DNA of 28,423 nt, from the NCBI RefSeq assembly GCF_041956535.1, contig NW_027192194.1, positions 1,117,196 to 1,145,618 on the forward strand, read 5' to 3'. Positions 19,206 through 28,423 of this stretch are shown one piece after another (within the stretch, counting starts at the first letter, position 1; every line of letters begins with the position of its first letter). The notes below the pieces were generated by a model that was not told where the DNA came from, made no database searches, and saw only the letters and a list, made by a program, of their open reading frames with translations. A program made the position numbers and the translations under genes. This DNA is from Calcarisporiella thermophila CBS 279.70. Taxonomy: Eukaryota; Calcarisporiellomycota.

Positions 19206-20252
19206 CTATTTACCCAAAATAGTATTGAGCACCGCAGCCAATCGCACACCGGCTTGCGCAACAACGCGCTCCACAACGAGATTCTTTGAGACCTTGTCCC
19301 AATAGGCCCCCGTACTCAGCTCCGTGGTGGGGCTGTAGTTTTGCCAGACCACTTCACAATTCAATTTCCCGATGGGCTGCAGCCAGTGTTCGGGGCATAC
19401 CGGTGGGGCATTTTTTCCGGCGCTTGGGCATACGCTCCAGGTTTTGGACTCCTTTTTCCACACCGTCTTGGTCAGATTCTTCACGTGATCAACAAAGGAA
19501 ACCGTCCCTAGTTCACGCGATATCTTGGTGAGGATCCGGCTGTCCCAAACAGAGTGCAGACTTGTTTTGTGGCCCTCGAAAATGGCTGGAGCATCGTTGC
19601 CTCCCTTGAGCTTGCCGCACATGTGGAGAGGTTGGTGGGAATCGCCCATAAAATGCACAAGGAACCGTAGGGCCTGTTCGCGTTGATGGGCGTCTTTTTC
19701 GTGGGTCAAGCGATCTGTATAGTTGTAGATTGCGTTTATAACGTCGGCACCACCCTGCTTCCAGGTGAAAGTGCATTGCTTGGGGGGATCGTCATTAGGG
19801 GAATTAAAGAAATGGAGTGCGCCAGACCATGGCAGAACACCACGAACATGATCTATATGAAACAAAGGAAGTGGCAAGAAGGTTACTTTGATAAGAAGAT
19901 AGAAGGAAGCATGTTTAGGGGCCTATTACCTGCCCAATTGGCTACCCTGTCAATATCCCATAACGAAATAAACTTCCATGAATGACAGATGCTATGGTAC
20001 AATGAATAGATATCGACTTACGAATCGAGAGTTCCACCGGTGGAGGGGTCAAGGATGCTCTTGACTGCATTGGAAGCTTTTGGTGATAAATAACTCTGAG
20101 CAACTTGCGCAACAGCGATGTGACCTATCGATACACCATTAGCCAACGGAAGATCTCTCAAACACAGTAGACTTGCCATCGGCTCCCCACGCTTGTGTTT
20201 GGCCAGAAAAGGCGAAAATCGAAAGTAAAAAGAGTGCCGTAGTCTTGAGCAT
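19206..20252 (-). CDS. Secreted S1/P1-type nuclease
   Basis: This is a zinc-dependent, single-strand-specific nuclease/3'-nucleotidase family member, secreted to scavenge nucleotides and phosphate. Four exons on the minus strand (20252-20177, 20124-20022, 19946-19930, 19852-19206) encode 280 residues. The signal peptide ends QTQA, leaving Trp22 as mature N-terminus, which is itself a zinc ligand in this family. Further ligands are His27, Asp66 in NWAD, His79 in LHF, His132 and Asp136 in VHFMGD, His142, His165 in HSVWD, and Asp169. All nine expected positions are present, so the enzyme should be active. Intron 1 (52 bases) uses a GC donor and exon 3 is only 17 bases, but both are required to restore the motifs. 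Cys pairs near 92/144 and in the C-terminal part may form disulfides. Confidence 0.93.
19930..19946 (-). other. 17-base microexon of the nuclease gene
   Basis: This exon is flanked by CAG on its 5' side and GTAATA on its 3' side. It encodes the VANWA core and completes codons at both ends, so that exons 2 and 4 join as S-VANWA-D, with the zinc-ligand Asp split by the next intron. Confidence 0.8.
20125..20176 (-). other. GC-AG intron of the nuclease gene
   Basis: The donor reads GATG|GCAAGT and the acceptor GATAG|GTCAC on the minus strand. Only this pairing joins the WGAD exon to GHIAVAQ in frame. The GT one codon downstream would shift the frame. A CTAAT branch-like sequence lies inside. Confidence 0.8.
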
Positions 20253-20337
20253 GCTTTGGAATTATAAGCAGGAGCGGAACAAGAAGGTATGAATTGAAAA
20301 TATGGCCACGGTGTAGAAGGTGTTTAATTTTCTGGCA

Positions 20338-20358
20338 CTATAAATATATATATATACT
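20338..20358 (-). promoter_or_regulatory. TATA-rich element upstream of the nuclease gene
   Basis: An alternating TA stretch followed by TTTATAG on the minus strand lies about 85-105 bases upstream of the nuclease ATG, a plausible TATA box. Sequence only. Confidence 0.35.
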
Positions 20359-20525
20359 TGGAAACCTTGTACTTTTAAGGCTTATGACCAAGCAATTCCC
20401 TCCTGGGGTGGCTCACCGTCACACACAGGTTGCGCAAAATAAATTGCAAATCAGCACCTATTCATTAGCTTAAGTAACAACGGAACCTTTTACAGGCAGT
20501 CTTAGTTCTTTCTGGGCATAAATAG

Positions 20526-21588
20526 ATGACTATGATAGCACTCACAAGCTTGGAATCGGTGAGCAAGACGTTTGTACATTCGCTTAGCACCCCTTTCTCC
20601 ATACAGCGTCCGTTAGAGTTATTTTCTTCAGCTGACCCTCTTGCTGTTGCGTTTGTGATCGCGACGCTTGTAGGCACGTGGTGTTTGCTCGCATCATGGG
20701 TAACTGGAAATTGCTCACAAGTGGATTGCCTATGGTCGATTCTACCCGTGATCTACAGCTGGTTCTTTGCGGGACGAGCCTACTTGGAAGATCTTGTCCC
20801 ATCCTCTCGAATGCTCCTTATGGCGGGGCTAGTAAGCGTGTGGGGCCTTCGTCTGACTTACAATTATTATCGAAAGGGAGGCTACCAGCATGGAGCAGAG
20901 GATTATAGATGGTCATACATCCGAAAAAGATTGCATCCTCTCATGTATCAGCTACTAAATTTAACTTTCATCTCCTATTTCCAAAACTATCTCTTACTTG
21001 GCCTGACGCTGCCTTGTTACATTGCATATCTGACGCGACACACGGCAGTCGCATTTAATGTAATTGACACGATCGCTGCCGGATTGTTTGGTTTATTCCT
21101 AGTCGGCGAGGGTGAGTTTTTGCTTACTATGATTTTGTCCGCACCTAGACCGTTCTATATTTATGCCTATTTTAGTTGTTGCAGATGAACAACAATGGCG
21201 CTTTCAATCCCGGAAACACTACAAGCTCGCACATTCACTTCCTTTATCACCAGGCGATGAGAAACGTGGATTCCTTACCTCCGGATTCTTTCGTTATTCT
21301 CGCCACCCCAACTTCTTTTGTGAGATATCCCTATGGTGGGCATTCTATTTCTTTTGTGTCGCCGCAACCACCCCTGCCACCCATTTCCTGAATGTTCGGA
21401 TCGAATCTGTCCGCGATCTCTTACTCTGGCCCATTGCGGCTCCAGTGGCGTTGCTACTGCTCTTTGTTGGAAGCACTACTCTAACCGAGCATATAAGCGC
21501 AGAAAAATATGAAGACTATCATATTTATCGAAGAGCAACCTCCATGTTTGTCCCTTTGCCACCTAACAAGCGTGTCAAACTTGAATGA
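20526..21588 (+). CDS. DUF1295 (steroid 5-alpha-reductase-like) membrane protein
   Basis: Two exons, 20526-21111 and 21176-21588, encode 332 residues. The 64-base intron runs GTGAGT..TTTTAG (phase 1). A second AG nine bases later would also keep the frame, but it drops the VVA of the conserved E-xx-AD-QQW-F segment, so the first acceptor is preferred. About seven hydrophobic helices are seen. The conserved cytosolic block reads ADEQQWRFQ near 198-206 and then RYSRHPNFF at about 235-243, the hallmark of the DUF1295/isoprenylcysteine methyltransferase-like fold that binds a cofactor in sterol or fatty-acyl reductases. Probably an ER enzyme acting on a lipid. The substrate is unknown. Confidence 0.85.
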
Positions 21589-21988
21589 GATAACTCAATT
21601 ATTCTTAAAAATTTCTTTGTTCATGGTTGAAATAATTTTCATCCCGACCACTTCAGAATAGACATTGCCTCACTGCGATGAAAACCAAGAGTAAATTTAT
21701 TGAGAGCATCCACCATAAAAACGCTCGACAAAAAAAATACCACTATACAAGTTTTGTATAATAAGATATTGGTTGGAACCGGAAGAATACATATTTCTTC
21801 GATGCTTTGCTATCCCGTCCCCCCCCCCCCAGCGTGTTTGATAAAACATTTCTCGTTCGCCAGAGTATTAGTAGTAAAAAAGTGTAAACCAAATCAACGA
21901 AAGGTGCTTATATAAATATCACAATATATACACAGAGTTCGAGCTAGGAAAAAAAAAGAAACTCTTCTCCTTCTTCCTAGCCTATTTT
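21589..21988. other. Convergent 3' intergenic region with C12 tract
   Basis: This 400-base spacer separates the 3' ends of the DUF1295 gene and the Ser-rich gene. It contains a run of twelve C at 21819-21830. An open frame at 21700-21915 has biased composition and is not called. Confidence 0.5.
21819..21830 (+). repeat. Homopolymer C12
   Basis: Twelve consecutive C stand in an otherwise AT-rich 3' region. The length may be affected by sequencing or assembly error. Confidence 0.85.
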
Positions 21989-23470
21989 CTAATCCCTTCC
22001 GACCTGTACTTGCGAGAGCCAGCGCGGCCCAAAATATTCGGGGTGCAGGATGATGAGCACGATTCCCAACGCAATCAGTAGCAGAATGCTGATGGCGCTC
22101 AAGATCCGATTGTATCGTCTCCACTTGAAATGTTGAGCGGTCGCCAACGACTTTGGAATGCCCATGTAGAAACTGCCCACCCACCACGCCAGAGGAAATA
22201 AAAATCCGGTGGCAAAGAAGTAGCGGCCCACTTGTTCTTTGGCGGGCGTCCGTGGATGGGTGGGCTCTTGAGTGGGATGTTCCGGAAGTCTGTCTTTCGC
22301 TTGCATTTGCTCTTCCATCACGTAGGGTGGATTGTGGGTTTTAGCGAGAGAAGATATTTGCCTATTAGGACCCAACTCTGCACGTTCCCCATATTTAGAC
22401 CTGCGTCCTCTCTTCACTCCTTCTACTCCACTGGGCTCCAAACGCAGCTGCGCAACTAGATGATATGGGTCTATATGCGTGGATTCCTTATTCATGGGAA
22501 TATCATACGTGTATTCACGCTCTGCCAAGGCTGCTACACATCCGCAGCTTCGCCTACCGCAGTATCGAACACGTGTTCCGCGAAGATAGGCACCTTTTGG
22601 AACCATTCTAAGCAGAGAAGGAGGAGAGAGAACTGTGGAGGAAACAGTAGAAGTGAGTGGGTCGACGGAGGAGGACGTGGGAGCGGGCTCAGCAAGGGTA
22701 CACGAAGACTTAGTCTCAAGGGTTGAAAGCTTAACAGAACAGGGAGATATCACAGATGCAGATCCTGCAATGGTTAACCGTGAAGCGGTATCGGGGGGCA
22801 CTAACTCTGAGATAGAAAGAGTTGAGCCGGTTGGAGTGGGTGAAATTGTTGACGGAGGAGATAGAGAGGGTGTGGGTGGTAGCACTTTGACTCCCATATG
22901 CTCTTCTTTCTCTCTTTGTGCGCCTTTTTGGTTTGCCAGATCCACGTCATCAACACCAGATGTACCCCATGTGCGCGCGCCTTTAGGTCTATCCAATCCA
23001 CCCCTTTTACCCATATGCTCCCCTCTTACTCTACCTTCCAAGAGAATATCTGGCTTGCCTCGCTGCTTCGACGACAGCCACTTCTCACCCATCTCATCCT
23101 GTGATGAGTCCAGCTGTGTATCTTCGGAAGTTCCAGAAGAGCAGGAAGCAATAGAGGAAGTAGAGGATGACGAAGACGAGGGAACAATGGCTTTTTTTCG
23201 TCCCATATGCGTAGGGCTAATCCATTTTTCTTCCGAATCCGTTTGCTCTGACACAATGGTGGGCGATCGTGAAAAGGTGCGAGCAGATGAAGTATCTGAT
23301 GCTGGCGGAGAGATTGTCCAACATTCTCGCTGGCTAATTATGAGCTTGCGAGCGGCGTCATAACTGGTATCCTTACTGTGCAAGGTGTCGTAAGCCATTG
23401 GATGAGACGGTTCATTTTGAAGTTGCATCGCCTTGACAGGTTGCTTGTTTGTTATATTGAGATTTCGCAT
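21989..23470 (-). CDS. Ser-rich protein with two C-terminal membrane helices, unknown function
   Basis: A single exon encodes 493 residues. Residues 1-410 are low in predicted structure and rich in Ser, Thr, Pro and charged residues. They include short repeated motifs: EKW[I/L]S twice and HMG three times, the latter each followed by basic residues. The C-terminal 80 residues hold two hydrophobic helices (about 417-437 and 456-475) separated by a basic loop with an FKWRRYNR segment. A long disordered N-terminus with an F--GF-FP--WW-G-type helix pair at the C-terminus recurs in fungal proteins of unknown function. The protein is probably a tail-anchored-like hairpin in an internal membrane with the Ser-rich part in the cytosol, open to phosphorylation. 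The opposite strand also has a long open frame (22635-23363), which I treat as a shadow. Confidence 0.7.
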   Translation of the reverse strand: MRNLNITNKQPVKAMQLQNEPSHPMAYDTLHSKDTSYDAARKLIISQRECWTISPPASDTSSARTFSRSPTIVSEQTDSEEKWISPTHMGRKKAIVPSSSSSSTSSIASCSSGTSEDTQLDSSQDEMGEKWLSSKQRGKPDILLEGRVRGEHMGKRGGLDRPKGARTWGTSGVDDVDLANQKGAQREKEEHMGVKVLPPTPSLSPPSTISPTPTGSTLSISELVPPDTASRLTIAGSASVISPCSVKLSTLETKSSCTLAEPAPTSSSVDPLTSTVSSTVLSPPSLLRMVPKGAYLRGTRVRYCGRRSCGCVAALAEREYTYDIPMNKESTHIDPYHLVAQLRLEPSGVEGVKRGRRSKYGERAELGPNRQISSLAKTHNPPYVMEEQMQAKDRLPEHPTQEPTHPRTPAKEQVGRYFFATGFLFPLAWWVGSFYMGIPKSLATAQHFKWRRYNRILSAISILLLIALGIVLIILHPEYFGPRWLSQVQVGRD

Positions 23471-24667
23471 GCCAAAGTAATGATTCTAATATTCGCTTAC
23501 TGTAATGGGTATGGCGAAGCGTAGTAAGAAGAGTCAAACAGGCAACAAAAAGACACGACGACTGCTAGTTAGAGAGTATGAGGGGAAAGATTCATTACAC
23601 CAACGGCGAGTTGGGTCTCAACGAAAAAGAGGGGCAATAAAGAAGCAAACGTATTCACAAAATAAAAATAAAAAAATAGGAGCTGTCATGAGAAAACCTC
23701 CGCTTTCGTCGCATTACTCTTTAGTCGTCAGTTTTTATTCTCGGGTGCTATATCAAAATATCCCCCTTCTCCCTATTGCGAAAATATATTAATCGATCTC
23801 CCTCCCAATTAGGGAACTCTCATCCAACCTTGTGGCGATTTTAATGCTGCTACATAATCATCTCGAAATCTACCGAGGCCTGCACCATTTAGTAAGCCTC
23901 GGGCAATTTTAGAAAAATTTGCGCCAGACCAACGGGATGGGCAAGCCAACATCCTATCGCGCGGGTAAACACGCCTTCGTAAGGCCCTCTGTATCATCGG
24001 AAACCTGCGAGCCGCCACGCATCATGGTTGGCCGATGTAGTATTGCTTCATTAGAACCCTCCGAAAAGCGCAAAAGCCGACTGGTAGTCAAGTGAAGGCT
24101 TAATATTGCGCAATTTCCCTGCAGTTGGCCCTCCTCCCCTAAACAACATTGGCAGTGGTGGCGGCTTGAAAAGGCAAAGTCCACTAGGATAAGAAGAGGT
24201 GCAAGTGTGTAGACATAAGCATGGGTATGTATTAATTGCATTTTCTTCTTGAAACTTGGGCGTGCTAAAGGAGTATCCAGTTGATTGTCATCGTCTGCAA
24301 ATGGGAGTTAGGTTCTTCCAGCCAAAATAGTTAGTCGCGCCTTGGATGTAGGTGTAAATTCGGTAATTTCTACGCAGCCATTCCTCGCCAATATAATGTC
24401 GAATTTTTTTAATATGTCGGTCATGTTGCATTAAGGATGGGCTCGCGAATCGATTTGAATGCAATTGTTTTCTTTAAATTTTGGTGATATTGACTGTTTT
24501 TCTTTTTGGGAAATTCTCCTAACGGTGGCAACATTGGGTTGAAAATGACTCCAGATGGTACGTGGCTTGGATTTACATTCTTGATGACGTTTTGAATCTC
24601 TCAGTTCATAGAGACTTTTAGCAACTACAATCACGGAGTGTAAGATAAATTCATCAGTAAATTAAAT
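23471..24667. other. Intergenic region between Ser-rich gene and WHI2-like gene
   Basis: This 1197-base region should hold two divergent promoters. A 95-codon basic open frame at 23505-23792 (plus) begins 34 bases from the opposite gene's ATG and looks like composition bias. The part at about 23810-24240 has more balanced base composition, with open minus-strand frames rich in Arg and Cys (23809-24018, 23954-24241) that I do not recognise. No gene is supported. Confidence 0.45.
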
Positions 24668-25713
24668 ATGAATTCCTCGGATGTGATCTCATCTGCAAGC
24701 GATAAAAGGCCAGAGCATCTTAGCCGTAATAACGACGATGGCGATGATGATTTCATCGGACACGACCAGGCCGATGAAGCGGTTCATGCCTATCCTTCAC
24801 GCTTCATCCTCGATTTGCGCGGCACTCGTTTTGAAATTGATCGTGATTTGCTCATGTCCTTGCCAGAAAGTATCATGGTGACTATGTTCCCAGAGGGTTT
24901 TGTCTTCGGTCGGCATCACCTGCTTGATGATGAAGTTGGGGATGGAGAAGAATCCACGTTCTCAGAGGAAGAGCAAGTCACCTACGTAGATTTTGACCCT
25001 GAATGCTTGGAATACATCCTAGATTTCTACCGAAAAGCACACGAAAATTCCATTCAGATGCATCAGCAAGAGCAGCTAGGAGTGGAGTCTGCTGCCTATC
25101 CTGGACCTTTTTTCGGACGCACTGCCATCATAATTCTTAGGGAAGAGCTCGAATTTTTCGCAATCCCTCCTCCTAAATCCTCCTCCTCTTCCTCTGGCTC
25201 CGCTGATGTACCCCTACCAGACTTTTTTAACGACATCACATCTCTTAAGCTCTTCTGTTCTCAACATTTGCTCAACCAACGATCCATTTTCGATGCTCTC
25301 CAGCGCAATGCAAACAAAGAGAATAGCACAGCGGAACGGCACCTTATTGACTTGCTGTGCATGTCGGGATTCAATAGAAACTCAGACTGGGGATACCGAA
25401 AGCTGGACACCGGCCGAACAACCCTATTAAGTTTAGCATTGACGTTTTTGAGGACGAATGGCGATCCTACCGAGGTGGCCGCATCCCAAAAACTACTGCT
25501 GTTCTGGAAAAAACCTGCGGTAAGATATAGAACAATAAGTTATATGGCGTAGATCTAGGATTTCAATGCTCACCTCTCTTTTCCCTTTCTCATTTTCCTC
25601 ACTAGCGTAAGGTGTGGTGGGAGGGCGTGGAGGTGCCTGCAGGTGAAAATCAGGACATTATGGTTCGGCTTTGGTGTCGGCGAACTTGGACGCTTGAATG
25701 CGGAATCATATAA
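24668..25713 (+). CDS. WHI2: WHI2-like BTB/KCTD-type regulator
   Basis: Two exons, 24668-25519 and 25606-25713, encode 319 residues. The 86-base phase-0 intron runs GTAAGA..CACTAG. After an acidic 40-residue leader, a BTB-like domain begins (ILDLRG-RFEIDRDLL-SLPES). It continues through DFDPECLEYIL and the REELEFFAIPP segment, then a C-terminal region with NKENSTAERHLIDLLCMSGF and LLLFWKKPA. The second exon adds the conserved RKVWWEGVEV and R-WCRRTWTLE end, so the splice is well supported. These blocks match fungal Whi2, which in yeast works with Psr phosphatases in general stress response, low-amino-acid TORC1 restraint and cell-cycle exit. An Asp/Glu-rich insert and a Ser run (about residue 170) are species-specific. 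Function is by homology. Confidence 0.88.
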
Positions 25714-26219
25714 CGTGGAATAGCCTATTACTATGCCCCTATACATATCTGAAAGAGCTGCTTATTTTGTGTGTGATTTATCTGCTTTTGTGTTCCACTA
25801 GATTTCCTCTTTCTTTCAGCCTTATTCCTGAGTGACACTTTTGTATTATCTCTCTCTTTGTCCTCCATACACTGATTTTCCCACCCTTTTCATATTCCTA
25901 ATTAATGTTTTTTTTCAACTTAATTTTCTTACTATCAACCCTATTCTCTTTCTCATTAATCGCTTATATTTTTTTTCTGTACAGCTATACAAGAGAAACT
26001 TTTATAATTGTTTTCATTCTTTGCTTTTTATAATAAAATAAAATATATCTTTATATTATCCATCGAATGGGAGAAACAATAGGCTGCAAAAGAGCTAAAT
26101 ATAAAAAGATAGACTTTCTCTATTATACAATGGAACAAGCCAGGGGTTCAACAAAAAGCGTCCATAAAAAAAATGTACAATGAAAATAAAAAATCAAAAT
26201 GTGAAATACGAAGATGACA
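25714..26219. other. Convergent 3' intergenic region
   Basis: A 506-base T- then A-rich spacer lies between the 3' ends of the WHI2-like gene and the ubiquitin protease gene. AATAAA at 26032-26037 is a possible poly(A) signal for the plus strand, though rather far from the stop. No gene is seen. Confidence 0.5.
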
Positions 26220-27990
26220 TCAGCAACGACGATAGAAGAGCATATACGGCGTACGTCCTTCATACCCACCTCTTGTCCCACTCCTAGTCGCAACATAGGG
26301 TGTAGCGGGAGCCATCAGTAACGATGCGGGGCATGCCACTCTCACCACAGCATCATCATATTCGCGCCATTCATTCCCCACTTTTACATAGGCAATGTAG
26401 TGGCCATGACCAACACTCTGACCCACATGCACTATCACTCCAAAGAGCTCGTAAAGGTCCTGCGAAGATGTGCCTACGGAATGGCTACACCATCTCCCGA
26501 GCCGTAAATACTCAGGGGTGGGCATCAGGGAGGTAAGCTTGTCGGAAGGTGATGCAAACCGCTGCAGGTGGAAGCAGAGGACTGGGGGAAGCTTTGTTAT
26601 GCGAAGGTACCGATTCGCCTCTGTCTTCGTCTGACAGGAATCACAGTAGTACTATATAGAAAGATATCAAATTTAGCGACAAGATACGAGTGATCAATAC
26701 AGTCCAGTAGAGACGGCCATTTTAACAAGGCTGAGAGAGCAAGCGATTACCTTATTCTCGCCACTTAGTTTCTCGGTTGCGGTCCATTGATCGAGAGACC
26801 AACTAAGCGAGTTGCCCTCGCGCACAGGCACACTTAGGTCGATAAACTCCTCCTCTCTCTGCTTTGTCGTTTTACACTCTAAACAGTCCACATACTGTGT
26901 TGCCATCCCTAAAAAAACTTGGCGCGCGCGAGCGCAACCCGTCTCATCGGCAAAATGATTAATAAGAAACGAGATGAACTCGTGCACATCTTGCTGTCGA
27001 CTGTTGGAAAAAAGAGAGGAGGATTTTCTCACTGCATTGACAAATGCAGTTGGACTAATGGGTCCAGAGATTTTGCCATTAGAGGACATTGAATCGGAAG
27101 AGAGGACCGCAAGTTCTTCGGAAAGTTTGACAAATTCTTTTAGAAGCACCATAGAACAATCTTCGACGACATCTTCAGAAGGGGGTGTAGCTATTGCACA
27201 CATCTCCTGAAGTGCACTCATCAAAGGTTGGCAATTCCGGAGCACTTGCAGTGCTGAATTGATGTAGCTGCCGTTAACATTTAAATTAGTCAATATAATT
27301 TAAAAAGAATTTAATTGAGCAAAAAAAAATTACCAAGTGTTTGCAAGATTCATTAACCCATCACCTCTGCGACGCCTTTTTCTTGGCTCTTCAGCTTCCA
27401 AAGTTGAACGACTTCCTTGTTGCAGTAGTCCAGGCATTTGCTTTTTAACCAGTGTAGTTTGAGAGGATGAAAGTGTACGTTGATCGAGATCTGAGGTATT
27501 GTTCGATGCGCCATTTAGCTTCTCTTGTGGAAACACTTCCTCTTCGGCGGAGAGAGATCGAGATTTCGGTACATCAGCGGATAAAAACCTCTTGATCCCC
27601 ACAGTCTTTCCACTAAGAAAAGGTTCCTCATCCTCACATTCAATTGGCTTTTGCAACAAAGTGTTGGATTTAGCTTGTTTCTCGTAGGTGCGAGACGGTA
27701 ACCTTGTTAACTCGTTAGAACATGTATTTTCTTTGCCATGGTATGGTATGGTGGGATTGGATTTGTGTCGAAGCAGTCGCCTCTCCTTCTTTACTGAAGG
27801 ACATACGACTGTGCTAGAATGATTGTGCTCCAATTCTTGCAAAGCTCGCGGAGAGGCAGGGGGTGAAGGCGGGGTTGCGGCCCGGTTCCTGGATCGGTAG
27901 GTATAGTAAATGGTAGTCTAAAAATAAAAATATATAGTAAGCTTAGTAATCAGATGAGAAAGTAGCAGCTAATGCGCCCATTCATACCAT
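26220..27990 (-). CDS. Ubiquitin-specific protease (USP/UBP, peptidase C19)
   Basis: A thiol protease that removes ubiquitin from proteins. Four coding exons on the minus strand (27990-27988, 27917-27334, 27267-26751, 26651-26220) give 511 residues. The 180-residue basic, Ser-rich N-terminus is probably disordered and includes KRRRR, a possible nuclear signal. The Cys box GL-NLANTCYINSALQ carries catalytic Cys196, whose codon TG|C is split by intron 2; the usual Gly before N-T-C is Ala. QQDVHEF follows. A zinc-finger-like pair is present (DCLEC, then YYCDSC after the third splice). The His box GHGHYIAYV has catalytic His452 and WREYDD supplies the Asp. All catalytic residues are present. The first coding exon is the ATG alone (inferred): the second exon has no in-frame ATG and opens after a strong TTTTTAG acceptor. 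Which USP subfamily is unclear. Confidence 0.85.
27918..27987 (-). other. Intron immediately after the start codon of the ubiquitin protease gene
   Basis: On the minus strand, ATG|GTATGA begins the 70-base intron. TTACTAAGC is a good branch sequence, and a T-rich tract ends TTTTTAG. The join reads M-TTIYY. I infer this because no other ATG in the region connects in frame to the following exon. Confidence 0.6.
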
Positions 27991-28423
27991 TCTGCAATGA
28001 TTCGCGTCGAATAATAATGAAAATATAGAATGCGATTAAAAAAAGAAATTATTAAACCACGCTTTTTCAGAAACTGAAGAAAAAAATTGTTTTGCGCGGA
28101 CGCGTTCGCGTTTTTCGCGTTTTCATCTTAAAAATAGACTTCCCATTGGTTGCAACGATCCAATTCTAATTCTGAAATGATCAAGTTCTCCGAGCCACAT
28201 CTAGCAAGGCAAACAGAAAATTCTAGCCCTAAACGTTAACCCTTTTTTTTATACAAATCTTAACTCCTAACATCTCTTATAAAATTAGTCATGCCATCTA
28301 TCACGGCAACAATAATTGGGATCGTCAATTCATCTAGGCCCTTAAAGCTAAAAACATCTATTCTACGAGAGAGAAAACTGCATGAAAGAGATAAAATAGG
28401 AGAACATGAGGCAGCTAACGCGG
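27991..28423. promoter_or_regulatory. Upstream region of the ubiquitin protease gene with MCB/E2F-like sites
   Basis: 433 AT-rich bases upstream of the protease start. The exception is a CG-rich cluster at 28094-28120 that holds ACGCGT (28100-28105) and two further CGCG cores next to T/A runs, like the ACGCGT and TTTCGCG sites of G1/S factors (MBF/SBF, E2F-like). It lies 104-130 bases upstream of the ATG. No gene is seen in the rest. Confidence 0.4.

Noticed and set aside
21176-21184. Alternative acceptor (TTGCAG) for the DUF1295 intron
   Set aside because: It keeps the frame but removes the VVA residues of a conserved segment; the earlier TTTTAG acceptor restores the family pattern.
22635-23363. 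242-codon open frame on the plus strand opposite the Ser-rich gene
   Set aside because: It lies wholly inside the minus-strand gene, has Glu/Gly/Val-rich composition explained by the complement of Ser/Thr/Pro codons, and contains no domain. The minus frame has a full-length ORF with membrane helices.
23505-23792. 95-codon basic open frame starting 34 bases from the Ser-rich gene's ATG
   Set aside because: Lys/Arg-rich low-complexity peptide in a promoter region with no domain and no splice signals. Best explained by A-rich composition.

Overview
The window is a stretch of nuclear fungal genome. It shows spliceosomal introns of 52 to 104 bases with GT..AG ends and CTAAC/CTAAT-type branch sequences, fungal-only families (YTP1-like, WHI2-like, CBM19-like tail, Ser/Thr-rich wall or membrane proteins) and AT-rich spacers. 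An NRPS-independent siderophore (NIS) synthetase is best known in fungi from zygomycetes that make rhizoferrin, so an early-diverging (non-Dikarya) fungus is my best guess. I cannot place it further, because related IucA/IucC-domain proteins also occur in some Ascomycota.

Layout, left to right: tRNA-Gly(GCC) (23-93); YTP1-like multispanning membrane protein (951-2859); small Cys-rich, Ser/Thr-rich, probably GPI-anchored secreted protein (3364-4157); glucose-6-phosphate dehydrogenase on the minus strand, five exons (4466-6292); Ser/Thr-rich type I membrane protein (7366-8067); AA11-like copper LPMO with a CBM19-like tail (8803-9982); the three-gene cluster MFS1 (minus) / NIS synthetase (plus) / MFS2 (plus) (11550-18004); S1/P1-type zinc nuclease (minus, 19206-20252); DUF1295 steroid-reductase-like membrane enzyme (20526-21588); Ser-rich protein with two C-terminal membrane helices (minus, 21989-23470); WHI2-like BTB protein (24668-25713); ubiquitin-specific protease (minus, 26220-27990).

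The most interesting part is the centre. A siderophore synthetase of bacterial type is flanked by two clearly related MFSD1-like transporters. One is transcribed divergently from a shared 676-base promoter and the other follows downstream in the same direction. All three genes lack introns, whereas eight of the ten other protein genes are interrupted. This looks like a compact iron-acquisition cluster (synthesis plus export or precursor transport), possibly founded by a transferred bacterial gene. The shared promoter holds an inverted repeat with a TGATAA-type motif at each end, the sort of site bound by fungal GATA iron regulators.

The other genes are a mix of secreted or surface proteins (LPMO, nuclease, two Ser/Thr-rich proteins) and housekeeping or signalling genes (ZWF1, WHI2-like, USP). 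Several gene models contain unusual splicing: a GC-AG intron and a 17-base exon in the nuclease, a start codon alone in its own coding exon and a catalytic Cys codon split by an intron in the protease, and two in-frame acceptors six bases apart beside a copper-ligand His in the LPMO. Exon boundaries were set by eye from reading frame, splice consensus and family conservation, not from transcripts.
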